DNA from: Agrostemma githago
Lineage: Eukaryota > Streptophyta > Magnoliopsida > Caryophyllales > Caryophyllaceae
DNA length: 64,000 nt
Direction: 5' to 3'
Assembly: GCA_958450325.1 (NCBI GenBank)
Contig: OY288256.1
Coordinates: 49,928,953-49,992,952, forward strand
Every line of letters starts with the position of its first letter. Position 1 is the first letter of the stretch. Below are positions 33,709 to 45,187 of the stretch, in pieces. The notes under the pieces were generated by a model. That model worked only from the letters and a program-made list of their open reading frames with translations, made no database searches and was not told the origin of the DNA. Both the position numbers and the translations under genes were made by a program.

Positions 33709-35301
33709 TTAGGGGTAGTAACGCTTCAGCTGATCCAAGTTTGTTGGGTTGACGAATTCATTTTCATCCAAATCTGTCAGCATCACTGCTCCTCCCGATA
33801 GGATTTTCTTTACTAAATACGGCCCACCCCAATTGGGTTTGAATTTCCCTCTTGGGTCGACTGGTAGCAATGCGCATACCAATTTTAGAACCAGGTCCCC
33901 TTCTTTGATGTTTCTGGGCCTAACTCTTTTGTTGAAAGCCCGTTGTATCCTCTTTGGATAAATCTGGATGTTGTTGAGGGCCCGGGACCGCTGTTCGTCC
34001 AGAAAAACCAAGGAATCGTATCGGGCCTGGACCCAATCTGCTTCAGGCACTTGGCTCTCGAGTAAAATACTGAGGGATGGTACTTCTAGCTCGACCGGTT
34101 GGACCGCTTCCATCCCGTACGTCAAATAATATGGAGTTGCTCCAGTTGCGGTGCGAATTGACGTTCGGTATCCCCATAAAGCAAAAGGTATCTTGTCGGG
34201 TCAGTCCCGGTAATTATCAGCCATCTTTTTAAGTATGGTGACAATCGTTTTATTAGCAGCCTCTACCGCTCCATTTGTTTGGGGACGGTAAGGCAAAGAT
34301 ATATGCCTTTGGATTTTATATTTTGCTAGCAAAGTAGCGGTTTCAGCTTGGAAATGGGTCTCGTGATCACTGATGAACTCGTGCGGGATCCCGTATCGGC
34401 ATATGATCTTATTTTGGATAAATTTGGCAACATGCTTGGCGTTCAAGATCCAATATGACTCGGCTTCGACCCATTTGGTGAAATAGTCAATAGCCACCAA
34501 AATGAAGCAATGACCTCCCGTCCCGGAAGGGTTTACCTTTCCGATTATGTCGATGCCCCACGTCGAAAACGGCCATGGTGATGTCATGGTGTATATTAGG
34601 GATGACGACATATGTTGTACGTTGGCAAAGATCTGACAGTTATGGCAGTGTTTGACATGTAACTGACAGTCGGTTTCCATACTGTTCCAATAGTATCTGA
34701 GCCTCATGATCTTTCGGGCTAGCATATGGGCATTCATATGCGGGCCATTTTCGCCGTCGTGTACTTCGGTCATAACCTTTTCGGCCTACGTTTTGTCGAT
34801 GCATAGGAGTAGAGCCCCCTATGCCGTCTTCTTGTATAACTGTCCATCGTTTGTGCAAATGAATTGGGTGGCCAATCTCCGCAAGGCTTTCTTGGCCCGG
34901 TTTTTGGTTCCCGGGGGATATTCTACCATCGTCAAGTAGGTTAGAACGGCCTGATACCAAGGTTCTGGATCAGTTATTTCGATGTCTTGGATGGCATGGA
35001 TATATGCTGGCTCGGACCGTCTTTCGACACAAATCGGCATGCTGTTTAGGTGATCCGGGATGTTAAGCAAAGATGCTAATTTGGAAAGTGCATCTGCAAA
35101 CTGTTTTTCTTCCCGGGGTAGATAAATGTATTCTACCTTTTGGAATTGCTTTTCGAGAATCATTACTCGCGCTTGGTAAGCCACGAGATTGGCATTCCGA
35201 GTTTTCCATTTTTGAAGAGCCTGATTGATGACTAGAGATAAGTCACCTTGGACCCGGAGGCTTGTTACTCCTAAATCAGCGGCAGCCTACAACCCGTGAA
35301 T
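33709..35301 (-). pseudogene. B1 pol, distal segment: second RNase H end and integrase
   Basis: Continues B1 pol after the nested LTR. At 35301-35100 is the end of the second RNase H (SLVINQALQKWKTRNANLVAYQARV, then KQFADALSKL with the last Asp). Next is the integrase zinc finger with H...H and CHNC intact (about 34615-34740), the core with GIDIIG, ISDHETHF and GAVEAANK, then the C-terminal LVLKLVCALLP/GPYLVKK part ending at 33709-33711. Stops near 34788, 34201 and 34140 region and frame changes near 34800 break it. B2 has GTH where B1 has ETH after the second catalytic Asp. Confidence 0.85.
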
Positions 35302-36108
35302 GCATGTGTGGACATGACATAGATCCACCCCGAAGCGGCCACAAGCGGGTTTGGGTAGGCGAATGAATCTCCATATGAGAATGGATCGAATTGAAATTTA
35401 GGTCTATGTGGAGTCGCCACCGATTTTTGAGGTTATTCGGAACCATTCGAGCTCACTCTATGTCGTAGTGGGCCGTATACGAAATACGGCCCATTTCCAA
35501 TGTCAGAGTTTATTGGGCTCGTCCCTTTGCATTTGATACCGATACCGACATTATCGGATATCGTGTATTGAATGACTCTCGTGCACCAACGGTTTCGGGC
35601 ATCCGGAAACCGAGGTTCTGAGTAGGGGGTGAGGGTACGTGTTGGGAAGCCCACAAAGGACACCCAACCCCGCCCGCACTTAGCGGTCTCTACTAAGAAT
35701 TCGAATGACTTTCTAATACGCGCGTTAGTTAAACGGGAAAATGATATGCAAAGATTATTTTCCCTAAACATGTGAATGGAATTGAAAAGGGTTTCTAAGT
35801 CAATTTAATGCAATTAATTCTAACGTCAAAGTTGAATTTTAGCATGTGGATTCATTTTAGTAAAATAAAACAAACGATAAAAATTGACAAAGGAAACGAC
35901 AAACGGTTAGTAACGATATAACGAATAATAACTGTTTGTGCAAATAATGAATTGAATTGAATGATGTAAACGAGATGCAAATATGAGATGCATGGTTTGA
36001 AAAGATAGTATACACATGATTAATTAAGCACATGTTGACCTAAGTCGTAAAATACTATCGAGTTTGAAAATAGGAGAATGTACGACTCATTGTTTTAGTC
36101 GTTATGAG

Positions 36109-37689
36109 TGATAAGTGTCATTTGTAGTGCCTATTTCGTAGTGTTTTGGTCCCTTTTTCCTTGTGGAATCGCTCCTTTGGATCGATTCATGGGCTTCTTA
36201 TGCTTCGTTTAGTTCGTTTCAGGTTCCCGAGACCAATTTGGAAGAGTTGGAGCGATTCCGACTCAATACATACACATTTTGGAGCCAATGAGATAAAGAA
36301 ACGATGACTCGAGACCTTGGAATCGATCCTGAGACCTTGGGACCCAATCCCGAGCCTCCGAGACCCGATCCCGAGTCCCGAGAATCGGTAGGAAGCCCAT
36401 GAGAGGCAAGGAAGGACCAAAGAGCGTTTAAGGAAGACATACAAGACCCTTCCCGGTCGGGATGGTGGCCTTCCCGATCGGGAAGGGATGCACGTTTAGG
36501 AGCACCCTTGTGGGTCCTTCCCGGTCGGGTTGAGCCCTTCCCGATCGGGATGGGCTACAGCTCACCCTCACTTCTTCTTTTCTTCTCCTTCATTCTTGGA
36601 CCCATATATATACTCCCTTCTTGTAATATTAAGACATCTTATGTTATATCCTTAAAAACCCTAGACTACTTTAGGTTAGATTAGATTAGATTAGTGTAGA
36701 TTAGTCGATAATTAGTAGTTAATCTTAGATTAGCACTTGTATTAAGGGAATTCTTCAAGATCTTCTCCAAGCTTGACAATTTGGATGTTTGTTTTGGGTT
36801 TTCTTCATTAATGCAAGTTTTGTTCTTTCTCCTTCACTAGTTTGGTATAATCCCTTCCTTTTCCTCTTAATCTTTATTTATGTTATTCAAGTTTCAATCT
36901 TTGATTGTAGTTAATAGTTTTCACTAGTTTGTAGATGTTTGTGTTGTTTCTTTTGTTAATCCATCTTGTTAGTGTTAGTTGTAGTTTGATTATGTTAGAG
37001 TAGTGTTCTTGCTAGGGTTAGTAAGGTGATTAGGGTGTTAATTGGGTGATTAAGGGTTGGTTATAGATGTTGGTGGAAGATTTGGGTTTCCTCTTGTTTG
37101 ATGCACATCACATGTTTGTTGAATTGCTTGAATGACTAAGTATGTACGAATGCTTGTTTTCTTGCCTTTCTTTTGTGGGTGTTAGTTTGTTGTGGGTTCG
37201 CTCTCCTCACTAAGTTGCGAGAGCCCGGTGAGGACGACTCCTAGGCCGGTCTAAGTAGCGAGAGCCTGGATTCGACCTAGGTCTATAGCATGCTAGAACC
37301 CCGTTTGTGTTGTGTGGCGCCGAGATGGGTTCTAGGTGGAACCTCTAGGTGGGTCTAAGTTGCGAGAGCCCGGACCAACCTAGATCACCCTACTACCTCC
37401 TTCGCTCTAGTTCTCCCTCGACCATTACATTACCCCTTTGACCCCGACCTAATCCTAGCCCGTTTTCCTTAGTTATTTTCTCCGGCACCTTAGTCTTAGT
37501 CTAGCTTTCTCCCCTCTCTTATCATTCTCTAGTTTAGCTCGTTGACTTAGTCTAGTATTTGGGCCGACCTAGTCTAGGCTATACATTACCGTCCTCGTGG
37601 ATTCGACCCGACTTACCCTATCTACCCTAGTTAGGATTAGCCGGTTATATTATTGACGGTTGGGACGTGACGAATCCCTAACCATTCCA
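36109..37689 (+). mobile_element. Element C 5' LTR
   Basis: It starts TGATAAGTGTCATTTG. The TATA-like atatatata is at 36604-36612. A palindrome cluster at 36449-36553 includes the perfect 18-bp CCTTCCCGATCGGGAAGG (36469-36486). The 3' boundary is taken from alignment with the second LTR (ccctaacca(tt)c(c)a) and may be off by a few bases. No standard PBS is obvious after it. Confidence 0.82.
36449..36553. repeat. CCCGATCGGG palindrome cluster, element C 5' LTR
   Basis: Four copies alternate as cttcccggtcggga, ccttcccgatcgggaagg, cttcccggtcgggt and cttcccgatcgggatg, in two pairs. They end about 50 bp upstream of the TATA box. The same set recurs at 40473-40580 in the 3' LTR. Confidence 0.93.
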
Positions 37690-40134
37690 TTACCCCCTCC
37701 CAACCTCCCTACTCCTCCTTACTCCTATCATATGACCCGTACACATCACTTTACACACCGAGATCCACATCAAATCCCACCCCCTACCATTACTACCCCA
37801 ACCATGCGGTTTTATCAAGCTTGAAGGAGGATGACAACGAAGACAACAAGCAAGCGCCTTTATTGATCATTGAGACGATGGAGCAAGTGAGTTGCTAACC
37901 GGTTGGTACGGCAACTATGCTTTCTTTTCCATCTTTTATTGCTTGTTTTTCTCTTGTTTACCCCCTTCCCCTTGAGTCATGGTACCTTGGTGGCCTTCGA
38001 GGCCTCGGTAGTGATTGCTCCCGACTCCCGACGACGTGATTACGTCGAGAGTCAATCGAAAAATCTAAATTTTACAAGATTTTCACTTTCTTCTTTTTAA
38101 GGATTTAGTCGGATTTAGGCGGAATCCGGGCTAGGTGACTTGACTACACCTAGCCCTCCCCTCCCATTTCCTTTTATTTCCTTCTTTTATTTTTCTTCCC
38201 CCTTCCATATCTTTTTCTTGTCTCGGCCCATGGTGACTTGACTATACCCCGGCCGGACACCTTCTACCTTTTTTCTTCACTTTACTTTTGATTTTTAGCT
38301 TTATTTTTGTAGTTTCTTTTCTTTTTCTTTTGTCTCTCCGCACCCTACGATCGAGCATGAGGACATGCCTCGATTTAAGTGTGGGGGAGCGATATTCTAG
38401 TATAGTTTAGTTTATTTTCTTAGTTTTTTCAAAAAAATCTTCAAAAATCCTAAAAATTTGAAAAAATTTCACAAAAATCAAAAAGATTTTTCTTTTGTGT
38501 GTTTTCCCTTTTTGCCCTTGTGTCGTATATTTGTTTTGTGTGCGTGTTTTGCCTCCCTCTTTCCTTATAGGTCGCTTAATCACCGCTAGCTTTGGAGAGC
38601 TTTCAAGACACCCGGTAACATCTTTTCAACCCTTTTTCCTCTTTGTTTCTTGTGGAGTTTGGAGGAGATATGTGTTGTGGTGTGTTCGGGTGGAGCTTTG
38701 TAAAGTTTGGGATGATTGGTTGCTCATTTGGAAGTTCGGGGTGGCGTTTGTTTTGTTTATATGTTTGTTTTGTTTTGTTCTTGTTTTGTTGCTTTTACTT
38801 CTTTTTCTTTCGTTCTCGTCGTGTCTTTGTTTTATGTGTATTGTGTCTTGTGTAAATGGTTTTCGAAAACCCGATTTAGAGGCTAGAGTGTGAGTGTCTA
38901 TTTTCCCTTCCTAGTTGTATAAATCGAGTCTTGGACTTTAGCCTAGTAGAATGACCCTAAATCAATGAATTCGTTGGTCCTTTACCTTGAGTCCACCTAG
39001 CTTACTAGGGATTTACTACGGGATTTGCACTTTTGACCATTATGACCACCCACGGTGTGAAAAGGCCTTGGTTACCGAGTCTCATCCCCTAGGTGACCGT
39101 GTTTAGGGTTGTTTGATTAGTCCAAGTTCTCCACTTTTTGTGGGTATGAAAGGAAGACGTCATCCCGACATACCCATTACCCTACCTCCTACGCATATCC
39201 ACACAATAAACCGCGATTTGTTGAGTTCTCTCTTTCTCATCACCCAAAGAATTGCCAAAAATGCCAAATCTTGCCAAAAGGGGCAAAGAAAAGAAAAAGA
39301 AAGAAAAAAAATGAAAGAAAGAAAAGAATGAAGAAAAAGAAAAGGCACAAAAGCCAAAAAAGAAAATAGAAAAGAAGAAAAAAAATGGCATGGCAACAAA
39401 CAATGCAAAAACGTCAAAAGGAAAGAAAATGCCAAAAGAAAACCCGTCTCACAAAAAGAAATCCTCTCAAAAATAAGCCTTTTTCCGACTTTTGCCGTGA
39501 AGAGCCTACCAAAGGACCGAGTCCCGAGGAAGGATGATAGCGGCATTAGTCGGTCTTCCCTCATTTTGCATGTTTTCCACCTTTTTACTTGGACTAGTTA
39601 GGCGGTCTTGGACACGGGACGACCCTCTTGGCTCACGCTAAAGGGGGCGGGGTCTCACTTACCTACAGTGTCGACCAACACCGTGGTTCTTCCTTTTCCA
39701 CTCCGCCGATCGTCCCGTAGTACGTTTTTAGAAAGTTAGGAGAACCTAGGTAAGTTACCAACGTTTTTATTGCTTGATCGTCATACTATTAGGGTTTAGT
39801 TCACCTTGGTTTGTATTGCTAGCTTGGGAACGTTGTCACTTACCTCGAGTCCTAAACCGGTGTTTTATTCACCGCTTTTTGAGGGAAGCAGTATTTTTTT
39901 TCTTTTAGGTGCAACCGATTATGTGTTGGTTTGTGTGTTTGTTTGTTTGTGTGTTTGGTGTCCGGTTGCATCCACAGTTTTGTCACAAGACCCAACTTGC
40001 CTTGCGGAGTACACTTTTCCTCTAAGTGCACTCGCGTGAGTTGAAGGGGCGTAGGGTGCGCTTATACCCACTCGGATAGTTTAGTAGTAGTATGTGCTTA
40101 CTCGAGGGCGAGTAAGGGTTAAGTGTGGGGGAGT
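37690..40134. other. Element C internal region, no recognisable coding
   Basis: It holds a Pro/Thr-like C-rich start, a central polypurine-like aagtgtgggggag at 38377-38389 after gcatgaggacatgcctcg, a strongly T-rich segment (38400-38900), an A/G-rich tract (39285-39430), and a final polypurine tract at 40121-40133. The open frames in the T-rich part (for example 38495-38893) are phase artefacts of T/C-rich sequence with no domain. Confidence 0.75.
39285..39430. repeat. A/G-rich low-complexity tract in element C
   Basis: About 145 bp composed almost entirely of A and G (aaagaaaaagaaagaaaa and similar). It could act as an extended purine tract, but its composition alone explains the open frames on both strands. 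Confidence 0.8.
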
Positions 40135-41709
40135 TGATAAGTGTAATTTGTAGTGCCTATTTTGTTGTATTTTGGTCCCTTTTTCCTTGTGGAATCGCTC
40201 CTTTGGAGCGATTCATGGGCTTCTTATGCTTCCTTTAGTTCGTTTCAGGTTCCCGAGACCAATTTGGAAGAGTTGGAGCGATTCCGACTCAATACATACA
40301 CATTTTGGAGCCAACGAGATAAAGGAACGATGACTCGAGACCTTGGAATCGACCCCGAGACCTTGGGACCCAATCCCGAGCCTCCGAGACCCGATCCCGA
40401 GTCCCGAGAATCGGTGGGAAGCCCATGAGAGGCAAGGAAGGACCAAAGAGCGTTTAAGGAAGGCATACAAGACCCTTCCCGGTCGGGATGGTGTCCTTCC
40501 CGATCGGGAAGGGATGCACGTTTAGGAGCACCACTGTGGGTCCTTCCCGGTCGGGTTGAGCCCTTCCCGATCGGGATGGGCTACAGCTCACCCGCACTTC
40601 TTCTTTTCTTCTCCTTCATTCTTGGACCCATATATATACTCCCTTCTTGTAATATTAAGACATCATATGTTATATCCTTAAAAACCCTAGACTACTTTAG
40701 GTTAGATTAGATTAGTGTAGATTAGTCGATAGTTACTAGTTAATCTTAGATTAGCACTTGTATTAAGGGAATTCTTCAAGATCTTCTCCAAGCTTGACAA
40801 TCTTGGATGTTTGTTTTGGGTTTTCTTCATTAATGCAAGTTTTGTTCTTTCTCCTTCACTAGTTTGGTATAATCCCTTCCTTTTCCTCTTAATCTTTATT
40901 TATGTTATTCAAGTTTCAATCTTTTATTGTAGATAATAGTTTTCACTAGTTTGTAGATGTTTGTGTTGTTTCTTTTGTTAATCCATCTTGTTAGTGTTAG
41001 TTGTAGTTTGATTATGATAGAGTAGTGTTCTTGCTAGGGTTAGTAAGGTGATTAGGGTGTTAATTGGGTGATTAAGGGTTGGTTAGAGATGTTGGAGGAA
41101 GATTTGGGTTTCCTCTTGTTTGATGCACATCACATGTTTGTTGAATTGCTTGAATGACTAAGTATGTACGAATGCTTGTTTTCTTGCCTTTCTTTTGTGG
41201 GTGTTAGTTTGTTGTGGGTTCGGTCTCCTCACTAAGTTGCGAGAGCCCGGTGAGGACGACTCCTAGGCCGGTCTAAGTAGCGAGAGCCTGGATTCGACCT
41301 AGGTCTATAGCATGCTAGAACCCCGTTTGTGTTGTGTGGCGCCGAGATGGGTTCTAGGTGGAACCTCTAGGTGGGTCTAAGTTGCGAGAGCCCGGACCAA
41401 CCTAGATCACCCTACTACCTCCTTCGCTCTAGTTCTCCCTCGACCATTCCATTACCTCTTTGACCCCGACCTAATCCTAGCCCGTTTTCCTTAGTTATTT
41501 TCTCCGGCACCTTAGTCTTAGTCTAGCTTTCTCCCCTCTCTTATCATTCTCTAGTTTAGCTCGTGGACTTAGTCTAGTATTTGGGCCGACCTAGTCTAGG
41601 CTATACATTACCGTCCCCGTGGATTCGACCCGACTTACCCTATCTACCCTAGTTAGGATTAGCCGGTTATGTTATTGACGATTGGGACGTGACGAATCCC
41701 TAACCATCA
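40135..41709 (+). mobile_element. Element C 3' LTR
   Basis: 1,575 bp, nearly identical to the 5' LTR, with the same palindrome cluster at 40473-40580 and TATA at about 40631-40638. It ends ccctaaccatca, immediately followed by target copy atgag. Two bases later begins the first palindrome of the interrupted family-B LTR. Confidence 0.88.
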
Positions 41710-41715
41710 ATGAGG

Positions 41716-43172
41716 TTACTCGATCGAGTAGTCGATGGACTCGATCGAGTTGACTTGTAAAAGACTATTCTGTTTTGCATACTAGACCGTACTCGGCCGA
41801 GTTATTGACCAACTTGGTCGAGTACGTAGCCACTCGACCGAGTCACCGTGAGACTCGATCGAGTAGGCGTCGTAAAAGGCTTTCTGATTGGATTTTAGGG
41901 TGTCACTCGATCGAGTGACTAAGGCACTCGGTCGAGTGGCACCTGTACGAATTTGGTTCGCTTGCAATTTAATTGTTGATTTTGAAATTGCTTTTGATTT
42001 TTTAGAGTTCGACGATTTTACCGAATCGGACATAAATATTGCACAATTTATGTTCGACTTGGTTTTTTATAAATCGCAAATTTTGTTGAACCGAATATAA
42101 ATATTGTTGAATTTATACTCGATTCTAATTTTGAATACTCGTTGTATCCCATATTCGATTATTTGAATCGATATGGAATATTAGAGTGAAATAAAAAAAA
42201 AAATTGATTTTAGTCGTTTTAAATTAATTATCGTGATATGAACAAATCACGTTAATTAATTCATATGACTTGATTGTTATATTCGATATCCAATTATGGA
42301 ATTGGTATCGAATCTAAAATCGACGCTTTACTTGAATAAAAACTTGATTCCCTCGACTTCTCCGACATCGAAATAAATCCCTAGGGATTGTGATGTCGGA
42401 TCCGTGTCAACGGGTTTCGACCCTTATTAAAATTGATTTTTAAAGAAATTGATGGATGCAAAATTATTGATGATGATGACGAGAAATAATAACGAATTGT
42501 TGTTTAAGTTAATTTATCTCAATAATCAAATAATCGGGGTACCGGGATAAGCGACCGACGACGCGTGTGCAGTACACTTGTATATGCGGTTTTCCTTATC
42601 CCGGCATCCTTCTTATTCGACACAAATCGATAAATATTTTAATGCTTTGATATTGGTAGTATTATCGATATTATGAATACGAAGAACAAAATAAAAACGA
42701 AAAAAAAAAAAGAAGACGACGAAAAAAAAGGACGCAGACGACGAAGAGAGGAAAGGGAGAAAAGAGAGGGTTTTGACACCCTCAACCTACATGTTCTTGT
42801 CTCGGTGCGGACTCGTAACCGTGGCTTCTACACAAGAGTCTTCGAGGTTTTACGTAGGTTAAATTATGGTGGCTCGGGATTGATTCCTAAAACTAGGTTT
42901 TAGGGTTTTTGCTACTATTGAATTGCTAGGGTTTGATTAGGGTTTGTAAAGACGTAGTGTGTGTAAGTGTAGGGTTGCTCTAGAGTTTGTGAAAAAGTTG
43001 TGAAAAGGTTTGGTTGCATGAGGGTTGCTTATATAGGCAAGGCTAGGGCACCCGAATTAGGGTTACTCGACCGAGTAAAGGGCTAACTCGGTCGAGTGGC
43101 CCGTGAAGCCTGCAGCCGGGCTCAAAACAAGCCCACTCGATCGAGTGGGTGGGTCACTCGATCGAGTGGCCC
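41716..43172. repeat. Palindrome clusters in the nested solo B LTR
   Basis: The cluster at 41716-41940 has eight palindromes in four pairs, including ACTCGGCCGAGT, ACTCGACCGAGT and ACTTGGTCGAGT variants. The cluster at 43062-43172 has four palindromes in two pairs, upstream of the minus-strand TATA in element orientation. The first cluster is twice as long as in the other copies. Confidence 0.93.
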
Positions 43173-43560
43173 AACTGGATCGCGCAGGTCCGTTGACTTT
43201 GGACCGTGACTTTGACTTTGATGGATTTTGTGCTTGACTTGGGCTTTTGATGATTGGTGGGTTGTTTTGTGTGTCTCGGAAGCGACTTTGACCGGGGTTG
43301 ACCCAATTGTAAAAAGTCGGTTTTATTTCTGGTGTCGGTTTTGGCCCAAATTAGTCTTGTTTGACTCGGAACGATCCACTGGGCCTGGATTTGAGGTCTG
43401 TTTGGTGAGATTTGTACTCTGTAAGTGTGTTAGTCAGCGATTAATGGATTTGAGCCCGTATCCGAGCGCATAGAGACACGTTAGCGTCCGATCATCATCG
43501 GGTGTTTTTTGCAAACTACCATAGACACCTGGCGGTCAAAATGCGGGTGTCTACAGCATG

Positions 43561-45187
43561 CTTCATACTCGGCTGCGTTGTTAGTCACGTCAAAGTCCAG
43601 TTTAATGGATAACGGTGTATGCTCTCCTTTTGGTGATATTAGTAGAATCCCGACCCCGAATCCTCGGAAGTGGGATGCCCCATCAAAATATAAATCCCAT
43701 GTCTCGGTATCGGTATGGAATATGTCTTCATCTGGAAAGGCCCAAGTATCGGTGTGTTCTTCTTCAGCTACCGGACTATCGACGAGGAACTCTGCTGCTA
43801 CCCGACCTTAGATGGCTTTTAATGGTACGAATTTGAGGTCAAACTCTGCTAGCATCAAAGTCCATCTAGATATCCTACCGTTAAGGATGGGCTTTTCGAA
43901 CAGGTACTTGATAGAATCCATTTTGGATAAAACATATACCTCGTGGCAAAGCATGTAGTGTCAGAGCTTTTTAGTTGCCCAAACTAAAGCTAGGCACGTC
44001 TTTTCGAGCATTGTATACTTGCATTCGTAGTCCAAGAACTTCTTACTGATATAGTAAATGGCCCGCTCCTCCGAGTCGACTGTCTGGGCCAGCATAGCCC
44101 CCATGGCTGTCTCGGTCGTTGTTAGGTATAACAACAAAGGCAGACCGGGTTGAGGTGGCATTAATACCGGCGGTGCAGACAGAATCTCCTTGATTTTATC
44201 GAAAGTCGTTTGACATTTATCGTCCCACAGTGTTTGTTCCCCTATCTTCAGTTTCTTGAAAATGGGTTCACATACCATGGTTAACTTTGAAATGAACCGG
44301 CTGATGTATTGGACTTTCCCGAGAAATCCCCTTATTTCCTTTTCGGTCTTAGGTGGCTGCATCTTGGTAATGGCCTTGATTTTAGCTGGGTTGACCTCAA
44401 TGCCGGGCTGGCTAATGATATGGCCCAGCAATTTGCCCGATGTTACCCCAAAACTGCACTTTTGAGGGTTCAGCCTCATGTTGTACTTGCGTAATCGGGT
44501 GAAGAATTTCCTTAGGGCCGCAATGTGCCCGATTCGGTCTTTTGACTTGACGATCATGTCGTTCACATAAACCTCCACTTCGTTATGCATCATATCATGC
44601 AATAAAGTAGTGGCGGTTCGTTGATAAGTGGCCCCGGCATTGATGAGCCCAAATGGCATAATGGTGTAACAGTAAGTACCCCAAGGTGTAATCAAGGTGG
44701 TCTTACTCATATCATCTTCCGCCATTTTAATTTGATTGTATCCGGCATACCCGTCCATAAATGGTAAAAGGGCATGATCGGCCGTGTTATCCACCAGTAT
44801 GTCGATGTGTGGTAACGGAAAATCGTCTTTTGGGCTGGCCTTATTAAGGTCCCGGAACTCCACACATACCCGCACCTTACCGTCCTTTTTAGGTACCGGC
44901 ACGATGTTTACAACCCAGTCTGGATATTCAAACACTTGTATAAAGCCCGCTTTGAATTGCTTGTCGACCTCTTCTTTGACTTTGAGAGACCACTCAGGCC
45001 TCATTCTTCGGAGCTTTTGTTTTACTGGTCTACACCCGTCTTTGATGGGTATACAGTGTTCAGCTATTTCCCGATCTATCCCCGGCATGTCCCTGTAGGA
45101 CCATGCGAAGACATCCTTGAATTGTTGGAGGAGGTTCGTGAATTGTTTTCTCTCCTCCGGATCTAAAGATAGGCCCAACTTAAGCAT
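43561..45187 (-). pseudogene. B1 pol, proximal segment: RT, RNase H, start of second RNase H
   Basis: From 45187 a 408-codon open frame reads FKDVFAWSYRDMPGIDREIAEH, PVPKKDGKVRVCVEFRDLNKA, FPLPHIDILVDN, MPFGLINAGATYQ, YVNDMIVKSK, FLGKVQYISRFI, then a degenerate RNase H (LYLTTTETAMGAMLAQ). The active site is YVND (44558-44569) instead of YVDD, a G-to-A change that removes a catalytic Asp, and CVEF replaces CVDF. Bases 43958-43561 continue with stops into the second RNase H up to the nested LTR. Upstream (45188-46425) is the acidic linker, in broken frames, with a Ser/Asp-Glu repeat at about 45555-45612. Confidence 0.88.

Larger units (their letters stand above)
36109..41709 (+). mobile_element. 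Element C: non-autonomous LTR retrotransposon, ~5.6 kb
   Basis: LTRs of about 1.58 kb at 36109-37689 and 40135-41709 enclose 2.45 kb without gag, protease, RT or integrase motifs. Flanks atgag (36104-36108 and 41710-41714) are an exact duplication. The orientation is plus: a polypurine tract aagtgtgggggag (40121-40133) precedes the second LTR. The region before it resembles the post-integrase part of Athila-type elements (gaggacatgcctcgatttaagtgtgggggag), so C is probably an internally deleted derivative moved by a related autonomous element. Confidence 0.88.
35307..43555 (-). mobile_element. Solo family-B LTR nested in B1, itself interrupted by element C
   Basis: It starts TGTGGACATGACATAG and ends GGGTGTCTACA. 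The target duplication gcatg is at 35302-35306 and 43556-43560. The same sequence in B2 (58935-58950, gatgcatgcttcatactcgg) shows the uninterrupted site with one gcatg. Subtracting element C leaves about 2.64 kb with LTR features only and no internal region, so it is a solo LTR formed by recombination. The minus-strand TATA (CTATATAAGC) lies at about 43027-43036. Confidence 0.92.

Noticed and set aside
38495..38893. 132-codon plus-strand frame with many Phe/Leu/Cys, resembling a membrane protein
   Set aside because: It lies in T/G-rich non-coding interior of element C. The hydrophobicity follows from T-rich codons, and there is no motif or start context.
39160..39564. Minus-strand Phe/Ser-rich frame
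   Set aside because: It is the complement of the A/G-rich tract of element C, so composition alone keeps it open.
40153..40525. Plus and minus frames repeated at 36187-36444, 40153-40525 and 63193-63733
   Set aside because: They are conserved only because the three C LTRs are homologous. They span the palindrome cluster and show no protein-level constraint.
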